A stretch of 64,000 nucleotides of DNA from Pomphorhynchus laevis (Eukaryota > Acanthocephala > Palaeacanthocephala > Echinorhynchida > Pomphorhynchidae): contig WNNJ02000746.1 in the NCBI GenBank assembly GCA_012934845.2, positions 62,001-126,000 of the forward strand, read 5' to 3'. Each line of letters opens with the position of its first letter. Position 1 is the stretch's first letter. Under the pieces are notes generated by a model. The model ran no database searches. It was not told where the DNA came from and saw nothing but the letters and a program-made list of their open reading frames with translations. The translations under genes were made by a program, and so were the position numbers. Shown in pieces: positions 10,657-20,679 of this stretch.

Positions 10657-12013
10657 TAAAGATTGTATTAAAAAATACAACTGTATGTGGAAAACATTTT
10701 GTCAAAAAATTAGAATATATAGGCATTATCGAAGGATTAGTACCACATAAGGAGAGGATTCTAGCAGACGGAGGCCAGCGGTCTTATCGCATGATCTCCA
10801 TACCTCCCTTCTGTTCGAACACATCACCTCCTTCAAAGCTTTGTTCTTCCAGTCTGAAGGAGCCTTCCACTGCCCGTCTTCTTAAAGGACTTACGCTTCC
10901 GAACTCCACACCGCAGCCAAGGCCATCGCAGGTGAGACACCTTCGGAACTTAGCAGAGAAGTTTAGTGGTACCAAGTTTGCTTTGTAGTCAGCATTATTT
11001 TCTTTTGAATTTCCAACACGTTACTGTATCAGTGAAACAACCACAATCGAAAGCATCAAGCCTTTTTAAAACCATTCTTTTTTCCACACTACATCAGTGG
11101 TAATTTCCAGAATCGTTGTTGTCCTCCATCAGCGTTATAGTCGCAAGGTAGTCATTCCCATAACCGTTGCAGTCATTGCTTCTGTTATCTGATAGAACAT
11201 CAATTACACCGACAATATTAGAGGTATCTACAGTGTCAACCTCTGAACTATAAGCCCAGGTGTCTTCACAATCCTGATCACTGTCGTTTCCAATTCTTCT
11301 ATCAAAAAGAGCATCATCACACTCTCTTTCGGTTTAGATTCTCTTATCAGACAAGTCTTCAGATCGTTCATCTGCATCGTCGATAGATCCCACGTCCTCC
11401 ATCAGCGCTATAGTTCCAAGAAAGTCATTCCCATATCCGTTGCAGTCATTGCTTCTGTTATCTGATAGAGCATCAATTACACTAACAATATTAAAGGTAT
11501 CTACAGTGTCAACCTCTCAACTATAAGCCCAGCTATCCTCACAATCCTCATCACTGTCGTTTCCAGTTCTGCAATCAATAAGAGCATCATCACACTCTCT
11601 TTCGGTTTCGATTTTGTTATCAGACAAGTCTTCAGATCGTTCATCTGCATCGTCGATAGATCCCACGTTGATTTCTCCATGAACATATACAGTGCCATCA
11701 CTGGCCTCGAGAAATACTTCATCACAATCGTAACCTATGAACCACTAGAAGTTGACTTCGACATGGTCAATGTAAAAACGCAAAACACCCTTCGAATTAA
11801 GAAAACCCAACAAGAAATGATTAAGAGAGTGTTCCAAGCGCTCAGAAATATCCTCTCGATCATCCACAGTATCCCACTGACGACTGTCCAGCATTGGCCA
11901 TATCTTCAAGAACGATTCGTAAGCAAAATTCATTAGACCACCTTCCCCCATAGTTGTTTTTTTTTAAGTTACTTACCAATCCCTTTGAAGTTCCGACGTG
12001 CACTGTTTCGTTC
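10657..12013 (-). repeat. Inverted-repeat arm A, carrying an acidic-repeat reading frame
   Basis: This 1.36-kb segment recurs in opposite orientation at 62228-63577 with only scattered differences. Read on the minus strand it has coding-like sequence: LEHSLNHFLLGFLNSKGVL, then GYDCDEVFLEASDGTVYVHGE, then an acidic unit with IDDADERSEDLSDN, TERECDDALID, EVDTVDT and DCNGYGND that occurs twice in about 273 bp per unit. Both arms share interruptions, so the copy that was duplicated was already inactive. No known family recognised. The arm ends exactly where the RT element's Cys-rich start begins (CTGTTTCGTTC | AATGGCAGCG). Confidence 0.65.
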
Positions 12014-14950
12014 AATGGCAGCGAAGTGCAAAGGTTGCGATTGTGCACGAACCAATAAACAATGTGTCAACTACCGGACGGAAAATTGTACACGGAAATT
12101 AGCAGGCAACAATGCTTTCTCAGAAACAATAGAAAAATCAGATGCTAGCGAAATTCCCAAAGATATAAACTATGATTTTTTACCGGCCTCTCTGTCTTAC
12201 GATTTGCAAATTTTTGAAATATATTATCAGGTCATACAATGGAAACCAAATCTAATGAACTTGACGCAATCAACTGCCAGTCATGAATTTATCGATATTT
12301 TTACGGAGTTTTATTCAAGGATATCTTTGAACAGGAATAATTCACAATATGCTCTGGCGGAAGCAACAGTATTTGCCCAATGTGTGTTATAACGCGTTCC
12401 CTCAAGAAAAATTAGGTTGATACGCAGGACACTACAGAGACGAATTATTCTTTGGAAAGAAAAGTCGCTGTACTGAGTTGTTCAATAAAGCAAATTTTCT
12501 GCAAAAAAGTGAAAATTTGAGATGCACTTCTCACATGGAGTTCGATTGAAAGCACAAATATTTATCGCTCATGACCAACGACAAAGTAACAGCAGCTAGT
12601 CGCTTACTATCTGATAACTCCGTTCAGGGAGTGTTGTCTCATGATTCACTAATTGATGCTTTCCCGGTTAGCACAATTTTACGCAATTTACACCCTCCCT
12701 CAAAGAGAATCGTTCAAGAGGCTCTTCTAACAGAGCCCGTCAGATGCGTCAGAAAACCATCTTGTTTTATTTTCCTCGCTCGACGAGTCTTACATAATTC
12801 ACGCATGTCGTAGAACGCACGGCGCCGCAGGACCGTCGGGTTTGGATTCGAACATGTGCGACATGCTATCTGAGTTCGGGGAAATATCAACGTCATTGAC
12901 GAGATCATTAGCAGATTCAGGCATTGCAATTGCTACAAAAATCTTAGACCCTGATGCACTAGAGGCCTTTACAGCGTGTCGGTTAGTTGCAATTAAAAAG
13001 AGTAATGGTGGTGTTCGTCCTATTGGTATTTGCGATGTCGCTAGACGCATTTTATGCAAGGCTTTATTGGGGTTGGTCAAGGACGATTTGCAGTTTGCAG
13101 CGTGTTTGTGCAACTGGTAGTTTCACAAAAAGCTGGGTTAGAATTTGCTATTTCATCGATGAAAACATTGAGATACAAAAAGATCAATGTATCCTGGCCA
13201 TTGATGCCAGCAACGTTTTGAATTCAGTGAATCGAGCAGTTGCGTTATACAATTTAAAGTTCACATGCCTCTCACCTTCGATAGTTATGAATAACATCTA
13301 TGTAAAACCAACAACGTTTGCATTAGGTGGGGAAAGTATAATATCAAAGGAAGGTTTCACTCAAGGTGACCACTTCGCAATGTCTGGGTATGCAATGTCG
13401 ACACTGCCACTGATTATATTGATAGAGCAAGAAATGCCACAAGTGTTGCAGTGATAATATGCAGACGATGCTAATTTCGTTGGTACACATTCTGGGTTAA
13501 AACGTATTTAGTCATTATTGTTAGAGAAAGGACCTTTATACGGTTATAATGTTAATGCATCGAAAACAGTTCTATTATCGCATCATTCGATCAGCGAATC
13601 CGAAAAGCTTAACAATGCAACTTACACAACAAACGGGATCAACATTCTCGAAGCACCAATCGGCGCGAAAGAGTACATGGAGGATACAGTGAGATCGAAA
13701 TGTGAAAAATTGATCGAAATGGTCGCAAAACTCTCAATTATTTCGAATATAAATCCGCAAATTGCATATTTAGGGTTGACTAAGTTATTACAATCAAAAT
13801 GGAATTACTTCTTACGAGCAACTAAAATAGATCCTTCATTACTACGTGATCTGAAGTCTGGCATTTTCTATAAATTTGTAAAACAGCTTACTAAACAATC
13901 CCTGGATCATAATTGGCACAGCTTACTCTCGCTGCCTGTCCGACTTGGCGGTCTAGGTATTGATGATCATACATGTAGCTGTTCTTTCGAATATGATATG
14001 GATCAACGCCTCTGCCAACCGTTTCAATCTGGTGTCCACGGGGACTAATTACATAAGTTGCAAAATAAGATTGGGCATGAAATATTAGAGCAACGCCGGA
14101 ATATTTTCTTAGAAAGATTAAGACGCGTAAAATCCAATGTTGATCAATCTTTAAATCACTACACTGATCTCGCAAGCATAAAAGGTGCGGGGTCGTGATT
14201 GACGGAGCTTCCCATATTAAATAAGAAGTGGAAACTCAGCGCAAACGAATTTAGAGATGCGTTATGCTGTCGTTATGGATGGACCCTCTTGATTTGATGA
14301 ATACGAAATGTATATGTGGTGAAAGGTTACTTCTAGCACACGCTGTATATTGCTGAAGAGGATGCTTGCCTTTCTTGCGATTCGACAATGTACGCGATAT
14401 CTTCGCAACCTCGCTACGAATGTGCTGTTCAGGCGTAGAGACCGAGCCAAAGCTGCCTGAGTATCGCAAACTATAAACTTTGAGAAGAGCTTAACCACAA
14501 CGGATGACGAAACAAGACTTGATATAGTTTGCACTGGACTTGGAAGTGAAAGATTCGAGCGGACATTTTTCGATGTCACAATATTTTCAATATTTGCCGA
14601 ATCTTACAATACGATAGTGCCACAGAAAGCTTTTGAGTATAATGAAAAAAGAAAAAACAAAAAGTACTTGGAAAGGATACGATTAGTAGAAAACGGTTAT
14701 TTCTCCCCATTGGTATTTTTACTTCTGGCGGAATAGGTGAAAGCGCATGGAGTATTCTTCAAAGAATTTCAACAAAGATAGCCGCCCTCAAACATTCCAA
14801 CTACAACATAGAACTGTCGAAAATTAAAGCAAAATTAGTGTTATCCATTGTCAGAGCGGCGTCAAATTGTCTACGAGCCCATCGTTCCACACGAGTGTTT
14901 CACATACAATCTGGGAGAGGTGAAGCCGGCTAAAGATTTTATGGGCTATA
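11985..14950 (+). mobile_element. Broken reverse-transcriptase element with Cys-rich start and zinc-finger/nuclease-like end
   Basis: A decayed retroelement of the RT family marked by the GVRPIG motif. Order: a Cys cluster (AAKCKGCDCARTNKQCVNYR, about 12015-12090), a helical region (TLQRRIILWKEK), TAASRLLSDNSVQGVLSHD (12.58 kb), HGAAGPSGLDSN, KKSNGGVRPIGICDVARRI (RT), LAIDASNVLNSVNRAVALYN (motif A), GFTQGDHFAMSG, then YADDANFVGT (catalytic YADD), YGYNVNASKTVLLS, and SLPVRLGGLGIDD. The tail has RFERTFFDVTIF, an Asp/Glu...DV pattern like PD-(D/E)XK nucleases. The same tail recurs at 30.2 and 39.7 kb. I recognise the family from many deposited animal sequences but cannot name its clade. Several interruptions; not functional. 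Confidence 0.7.
13518..14048 (+). CDS. RT thumb/connection segment of the 12-15 kb element
   Basis: 176 open codons, the longest uninterrupted part of this element. It contains YGYNVNASKTVLLSHHSI, a GAPIGA-like turn (ILEAPIGAKEYM), NPQIAYLGLTKLLQSKWNY and LPVRLGGLGIDD. All are strongly conserved blocks after the catalytic loop in this RT family. The catalytic YADD lies just upstream in another frame. Confidence 0.65.
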   Translation: MLEKGPLYGYNVNASKTVLLSHHSISESEKLNNATYTTNGINILEAPIGAKEYMEDTVRSKCEKLIEMVAKLSIISNINPQIAYLGLTKLLQSKWNYFLRATKIDPSLLRDLKSGIFYKFVKQLTKQSLDHNWHSLLSLPVRLGGLGIDDHTCSCSFEYDMDQRLCQPFQSGVHGD

Positions 14951-15417
14951 ACAAAAATCAAGATTTTCTTATTTAGTTAAGACAATTTTAATATTATTAA
15001 ACTGTAAATAAATTATATCTTTAAAAAATATTGTTACTTTTATTAATATAAATTAAATTTTCACATAAATTATTAAAAATACGAAGATAACAATTGTACC
15101 ACAGTATAAAAACTTCATTTTATAGCACGTCCTTCTTCCTGTTTAGCGTCAAAATAATTTTAATTAAATATAATTTAATTTTTTGTTTTGCAGCATATTT
15201 ATTTCATTTGTTGCATTATTTGTTCTTTTATTTTATGTTGATACTCATCCCACTGTTCTTTGTTGCAGCTTAGCGTAACTATGATTATTCATCGTTTTAT
15301 ATTTGTTTTTTTTATTTGGGTCTGATCTCATTATTCTTATTGAGGTTTCTACGTACTAATTTTAGATTTTTGATTTACGATTTTTATTGTTGAATTTTAG
15401 AATTGAAATATTAAAAT
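14951..15417. other. AT-rich, no gene seen
   Basis: Downstream flank of the RT element: stop-rich, T-rich, with no motif recognised. Confidence 0.5.
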
Positions 15418-15690
15418 TTTCAAATTTGTTTTTTTTCCTTCTGGTTGTAACACGATATTACCATCACAGATAATGTTTCTATTCTTGATACAGCAGGACG
15501 TTACTAATCTGCCTGGGTTTGATATCATTAGCTGCTGACCCAGACCTGTATTTCAAGTTCAGACCCTTATTATCTGCTTACTTCGTATATTGGTGCTTAT
15601 CGAATTCGAACTCAGGACGTATAAATCGCGATTTTACGTTATATCCATAAGGCTGGCTGCTCGCGGTGTAGATCCGTATATTATTTTTGA
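15418..15690 (-). repeat. tRNA-derived SINE, reverse copy
   Basis: On the minus strand the sequence has a tRNA-like head: GGATATAACG followed by GAGTTCGAATTCG, close to an RNA polymerase III B box. Then comes a body with GGTCTGGGTCAGCAGC, CCTGCTGTATCAAGAATAG and ACAACCAGAAGG, ending in an A-rich tail. It mirrors the plus-strand copy at 15780-16040. Confidence 0.55.
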
Positions 15691-15779
15691 TAAAGATCGT
15701 GTTCTAACGATTTATTAGAAACCGACTTTAGGTATGTGATCCACTAGCAAGATTAGATACCCTACCAAAAACAATACAC

Positions 15780-16040
15780 AGAAATATATCTACACCACTG
15801 GAGCAAACAGCATAATGGATGTAACGTAAAATCGCAACACAGACGTAATGAGTTTAAATCCAATCAGTATCAGTGTACGGAGTAAGCAAATAATAAGGGT
15901 TGAAATGAGAAATGAGGTCTGGGTAAGCAGCCGATGAGACCCGCTCAGGCTTATTATTAGCTTCCTGCTGTATCAAGAATAGAAAAAATACATGTGAGGA
16001 TAATGTTGTGCCACAACCAGAAGATTGTCAGCTCACATAT
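15780..16040 (+). repeat. tRNA-derived SINE, forward copy
   Basis: Forward partner of the preceding copy: GGATGTAACGTAAAATCGC, a decayed B box (GAGTTTAAATCC), then GGTCTGGGTAAGCAGCCG, CCTGCTGTATCAAGAATAG and ACAACCAGAAG. The two heads face each other across about 90 bp, giving a long fold-back. The divergence between them suggests two separate insertions and not one recent inversion. Confidence 0.55.
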
Positions 16041-16061
16041 GCAATCAAGTTAAATTAAAAT

Positions 16062-16960
16062 GCTTTGTGTTAGAATAAGGTACACTACATAATCAAATTT
16101 CATCAGAAAAAAATAAGGACAAGTAGCCGTTCATTAGTCCTCCTCTGCATCTAGCAGTGTGAGGGAACTGCCACTGGAGAGTCATAGTGATGACGAAACG
16201 GCATCTAGCAGTGTTTTTCGTTGTTCTTCCGCGTCTGGCTAAAATAACTAACAAAATTTACCGGATTGGTATCACTCCCGTTTTGAGATATTCATAAAAT
16301 AAGTTAGCCGATACACAAGATACCTTAAAAAGAGTAATGGTGGTGTTCGTTAGCCGATACATAAGTTCGTTAGCCCTGGCATTTGCCAGTGCTTTTGCGC
16401 TAATGATCATATTTGGTGAAGCGGTAGTGCTGGTTCAGCACTCAATGATGATGTCACTAGAGGCTTTCTAGAGCATCATTCACATGATTCTTTGATCGAG
16501 CCGTCTGCTAGTCCTCCTCTGCATCTAGCAGTGAGAGGGAACTGGCACTGAAGAGTCATATTGATGACGAAACGGCATCTAGCAGTGTTTTTCGTTGTTC
16601 TTCCGCGTCTGGCTAAAATAACTAACAAAATTCACGCGGATTGATATCACTCTCGTTTTGAGATATTCATAAAATAAGTTAGCCGATACACAAAATACCT
16701 TGCCCTAGCATTTGCCAGTGCATTTGCGCTAATGATCCTATTTGGTGAAGAGGTAGTGCTGATTCAGCACTCAATAATGATGTCACTAGAGGTTTTCTAG
16801 TGTATCATTCACATGATTCTTTGATAGAGCCGTCTGCTAGTTCTCTGCATCCAGCAGTGTGAGGTAACTGGCATTGAAGAGTCAAATTGATGACGAAACG
16901 GCATCTAGCAGTTTTTTTCGTTGTTCTTCCGCGTCTGGTTAAAATAACTAACAATATAAC
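16062..16960 (+). repeat. Three-unit tandem array carrying hammerhead motifs (retrozyme-like)
   Basis: After a 55-bp scrap of the Naiad 3' module (16062-16117) come three tandem units with predicted cleavage points near 16131, 16505 and 16834. The spacing is 374 and 329 bp; the first unit is longer because of filler around 16325-16370. Each unit has GCATC(T/C)AGCAG repeats, GTCA(T/A)A.TGATGACGAAACGG and TTAGCCGATACA. Small tandem repeats with self-cleaving hammerheads are what metazoan retrozymes look like: non-autonomous elements spread through circular RNA. No open frame is present. Confidence 0.6.
16494..16579 (+). ncRNA. Canonical type III hammerhead ribozyme
   Basis: All parts in the right order. 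Helix III 5' strand GATCGAGCCG; GUC cleavage site (predicted after 16505); helix I TGCTAG (16506-16511) with CTGGCA (16542-16547); CUGAAGA core (16548-16554, allowed CUGANGA); helix II GTCAT-ATTG-ATGAC (16555-16568); GAAA (16569-16572); helix III 3' strand CGGC-ATC. The conserved G-C pair opening helix II and the A-U pair opening helix III are present. A rival hairpin, CTGCTAG with CTAGCAG, could sequester the cleavage site. The other two units carry core changes (CUGGAGA at 16.17 kb, UUGAAGA at 16.87 kb) expected to kill activity. Confidence 0.7.
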
Positions 16961-17164
16961 ATAATTATGTAAAATATAATATATAATAATGCAAGTTTTA
17001 TTAATATATATTATATATTATAAATATATAATATAATTATAATCCATCCGCATTAATACATGATTGTATGTTATATATCCATCATTGTTGATCGTGATTG
17101 CCGATCGTTTATATTTTGCAGTTTGTTAATCAAAACAACGAAGAAACACAAAACTTTTTTATTG

Positions 17165-17600
17165 ATTAATATAATTTATATAATTAATTATGTGTAGCAT
17201 ATATGCTATATATAAATGTTGCCAAAAACCGGAGTTCGATTACATGCAGATCAGACTTCCTTATCACACCTAGACGAGCTGATGGTAGCCTGAAGCAATA
17301 ATTAGTTGGATGAACTACCATCAGTTGTTTCAATTGACTTGTGATATATTTAAAAAGCATCTCCGATGCTTTTTAAATATATCACATTCTACTACGTTAG
17401 CGAGTTCTCGAAAATGCTTTTTAAATATATCACAAGTCAGCCGAAACGACTGATGGTAGTTCAGCATACTGATGAATGCTGCAGTCTTCTATAAGCTCGT
17501 CTAGGAGCAACAAGGAAGTCTGTTCTGCATGTAATCGAACACCGGTTTTTGGCAACATTTATATATAGCATATATATGCTATATATAATTAATTATTTTT
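17165..17600. repeat. Fold-back repeat with hammerhead-like strands
   Basis: Two arms, about 17165-17375 and 17416-17600, are reverse complements around a short centre. Landmarks: TGCCAAAAACCGG / CCGGTTTTTGGCA, and an AT-rich outer end with GCATATATGC. The right arm reads CAGCCGAAACGACTGATGG, CATACTGATGAATGCTGC and AGCTCGTCTAGGA. These are the GAAA strand, the CUGAUGA strand and the cleavage strand, in that order. Helix II (CAGC/GCTG) pairs, helix I poorly. Confidence 0.55.
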
Positions 17601-18490
17601 ATAATGAATTATAAAAAATTATTTTTTTTGTATCAAAATTTTCATTATGATTGGTCTATTGATTATACATTCCACTGAATTGCATAACAAGGACAACGAT
17701 AGCTTTAGTAATTAAACGTATTTACAAGAAGCAAGATAGTTTAATCAGTTGCCAACTTGATCTTATTTCAGCGTCAGTTATAGTAATCGTCTGCGTAATT
17801 ATTTGATCGTACATCTTTAATCGGTTACAAAATTCAATTTTCAGACAATATGTTTTTAATTAACATTATTTAACGAATCAAATAAACGACGTACTTTGCA
17901 TGGATGCTCTCAAAGAGGATTGTAAACAGTTATACATCAAATGCTCCTTTGCCAACTCATCTGAAATACTTGTGTCAGATGTCGAACTTGTCTGTTTCAA
18001 CATCTATAAATTTTGAATGAATTTAGGAATATTCAAATAATTAAATGTTATATGCAAGTCTGTGTACTATAAATCACTATCGAAAATTATTAAAATTTCA
18101 AAGTCATTTTAGAATTAATTTACAATAGAACATAAAAATATTACAATAAATTCTCCTATAAAAGGTCTATAAAATGTTATACAATAAAAAAATTTAATTT
18201 TCTCCAAACATATTTTTTATTAAAAAACATTTTTTTAAGACTTGACTTTGTTAAATAAATTGTATGTACTTAGTGTTATCTATTAAAAAACGTAGATAAT
18301 CAAACACATGGATTAGAAAGCTTTTGAATCTCCTGATAACATTTAATAAAGTTGACGGGATCTATATCAGATTCACTACAAATTTGTAGGCGTCAAATTA
18401 TTGATGGTAGCCAGCAGGGATCCTGCGAGAAAGCAAGCAGCGACAGCAATTAAAATTCCTGCCAAATAAAATTAGGATGATCCGGAAAGC
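17601..18490. other. AT-rich, no gene seen
   Basis: Nothing recognised; both strands are stop-rich. Confidence 0.5.
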
Positions 18491-18499
18491 ACGTTGTTA

Positions 18500-18700
18500 G
18501 TTTAAAGAGGCTATGCCCATGCTACTACGTTAGCAAATTCTCGGAGATGCCTTTAAAATATATCACAAGGCAGCCAAATCGACTGATGGTAGTTCACCCC
18601 ACTGATGAGTGCTGCCGGCTACCATCAGCTCGTCTAGGATTGATAAGGAAGTCTGCTCTACATGTAATCGAACTCCGGTTTTTGGCAACATCTACGATTA
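18500..18700 (+). repeat. Single copy of the 17.4-kb repeat type
   Basis: Matches the right arm of the 17.2-17.6 kb repeat: ATATATCACAAGGCAGCC, CCACTGATGAGTGCTGCC, CAGCTCGTCTAGGA, then CCGGTTTTTGGCAACAT. The GAAA box is changed to CAAAT, so it is decayed; helix II GGCAGC/GCTGCC is kept. Confidence 0.55.
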
Positions 18701-18837
18701 TAAAACTGAATCTTATAAGCTCCTGGAGCACAGTTTTACAAATTCTGCGATTAAATTACACATATACACTATATATACGATATATACACACTATATATAT
18801 GTTAAAAACTGATCTTGGTAATTAACTTGATTACACT

Positions 18838-19620
18838 CAACAATCAGCATACTATTCGTCACTACTAGACGTCAGAGATGACCAGCAGCGCTCATCACTA
18901 GTATGAGCCATGCCGATGACGTTTCGGCTGCGTGTGTGACTTTTGAAAAAAAGCATTCCGATAAATTGCTTGAGTTCCAGTGGAAAAAAGCTCGTGAACT
19001 GGAAAACTTGCTTATCAGACCATCTCTTCCTTATCAGGCGACTCCTGTGTTGCTGCATTGCGCCGTTCGTAGGATCCTTGAAAGGATTCGGAATGTATAT
19101 ATAACAGTTTGCATCAAATATGCTTGAAAAACAACGGTACAGGATTCCATTGGAATGCGGCAGTAGGTTAAAAACTGATATCGGTACTTTACTGGACTAC
19201 ACTCAACAATCAGCATACTATCAACAATAAACAATCAGGAACTTAAGGAATTTATCGGAAATGCTCTTTTTCAAAAGTAACACAGGCAGCCGAAATGTCA
19301 TCGAGATGACTCATACTACTGATGAGCGCTGCCATTCATCTCTGACGTCTAGTAGTGACAAATAGTATGCTGATTGTTGAATGTAGTCCAGTAAAGTACC
19401 AACATGAGTTTTTTAAATACTCCCGCATTCCGATGGAATCTTGGACCGTTGTTTTTCAAGCATCTTTGATGCAAACTGTTATATATACATGTTGAATCCT
19501 TTCAAGGATCCAACTAACGGAGCGATGCAGCAACACATGAATCGCCCGATATGGATGGAGATAGTCTGATAAGCAAGTTTCCAGTTTATGAGCTTTTTTC
19601 CAATGGAACTTAATTTATCA
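18838..19620. repeat. Head-to-head pair of a ~390-bp hammerhead-bearing repeat
   Basis: The left unit (about 18838-19235) is on the minus strand and the right unit (about 19200-19620) on the plus strand, forming a long fold-back. Shared blocks: CAACAATCAGCATACTAT, GGATCCTTGAAAGGATTC, TTGATGCAAACTGTTATATA, TTCCAATGGAACTT. Each unit has the GAAA, CUGAUGA and cleavage strands near one end. The small open frames here are conserved only because the DNA is duplicated. Confidence 0.6.
19285..19354 (+). ncRNA. Hammerhead-like motif with permuted strand order
   Basis: GGCAGC-CGAAA-TGTCA (19285-19300), then TACTA-CTGATGA-GCGCTGCC (19314-19333), then TGACG-TC-TAGTA (19343-19354). Helix II is GGCAGC/GCTGCC plus the core-closing G-C pair, helix III GTCA/TGAC, helix I TACTA/TAGTA. 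All three differ in sequence from the 23.7-kb family while still pairing. The order GAAA, CUGAUGA, cleavage strand is not one of types I-III. Confidence 0.45.
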
Positions 19621-20215
19621 AAATTCACTTCGTCAAAGCGTTCAACGTATTCATAGAAGTCACGTAATATGCGGGTAAGATTTATTGATGCAGCTTTGAT
19701 TGTTTAGTGCCATCGATATTTAAGACGATTTGTAGTATTTGTAGGAACAAGTGTCCAATTTACCTGCATATATTTTCTTATTCTTAATCTATAGGTAATA
19801 ATATTGTTAGTGCAGCAAAACTGTAAGTATTATCGATGTGCTTTAATTCGTGCTCGTTTAAATGTAGGGTCAATCAAAGACGCTGTTTAGTAATAATTCG
19901 TCAGTGTGTTCCAACCACGGTTTAAGGTCTCTTGCAGATTCATTGTTATGTAATTAGTATAACGTAGAATCAGACAAACGAGTACGTTTATTTAATTAAA
20001 TCGACAGATTTGGCACACACAAAAAACATTTCGGCACTACCCCTTCTTAAGTTATCACAGTTATTTTAACTACACACTGTATATAGTACATTTCTGGAAG
20101 AATATATTCAATAAGTGAAAACAAAAAAATTCTTGAACATTGTGGTGGGCTTTCAGGAAATTTAAATCATTGAAGAAGTCGAAAAGGATAATCATTCTTG
20201 TTTAATGATTTATCG
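19621..20215. other. No gene seen
   Basis: Unique-looking sequence between the fold-back repeats and a Penelope scrap; no open frame or motif recognised. Confidence 0.45.
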
Positions 20216-20610
20216 CAAATTAACTGCCCAATTCAGTATGCTTCTCTTGACTTTCGAATGCGGTTATTCTCAATCGAACCTTCAATGATTGTTACTTTCA
20301 TACGGAGGTCTGGATGATCAACTATGTGAGCCACTACACCGTCTGAAGTTAGTCGTTTTGTTAATATGTCTCTGCGTCGATTGTTCGCTCTTATATCATA
20401 CTGAGTGCTTGTTTGGCCAATGTATTGTGCATCACAGTCCAAGCACTCATCCAGGTAAATCACATTTTTAGATTTACATGTGTATGTGCCAGAAATATCT
20501 TATCAAAGTCCTGCTATGTGCCTGAAGAATTGAGTCACGTCGGACATTTCGGGACAATTTTTACACCGCTTGTCGTTGCAGGGTCCGGTCTTTCTATAAG
20601 ATTGTTGCAC
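20216..20610 (-). mobile_element. Penelope GIY-YIG fragment
   Basis: Minus-strand frame (20233-20463) reads VIYLDECLDCDAQYIGQTST, then RANNRRRDI and VAHIVDHPD. This matches the C-terminal GIY-YIG nuclease domain of canonical Penelope; the copy at 36.9-37.2 kb has IYIHECANCEAQYVRQTGST and RANNRRSGI. Upstream minus-strand sequence keeps the Cys-rich lead-in. Only this end survives. Confidence 0.7.
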
Positions 20611-20679
20611 ATTGGCCCATCTAGATTGTTTATGAAACATTTGTCGCTATATACTTTATAAAAATATACATAATTGTGG

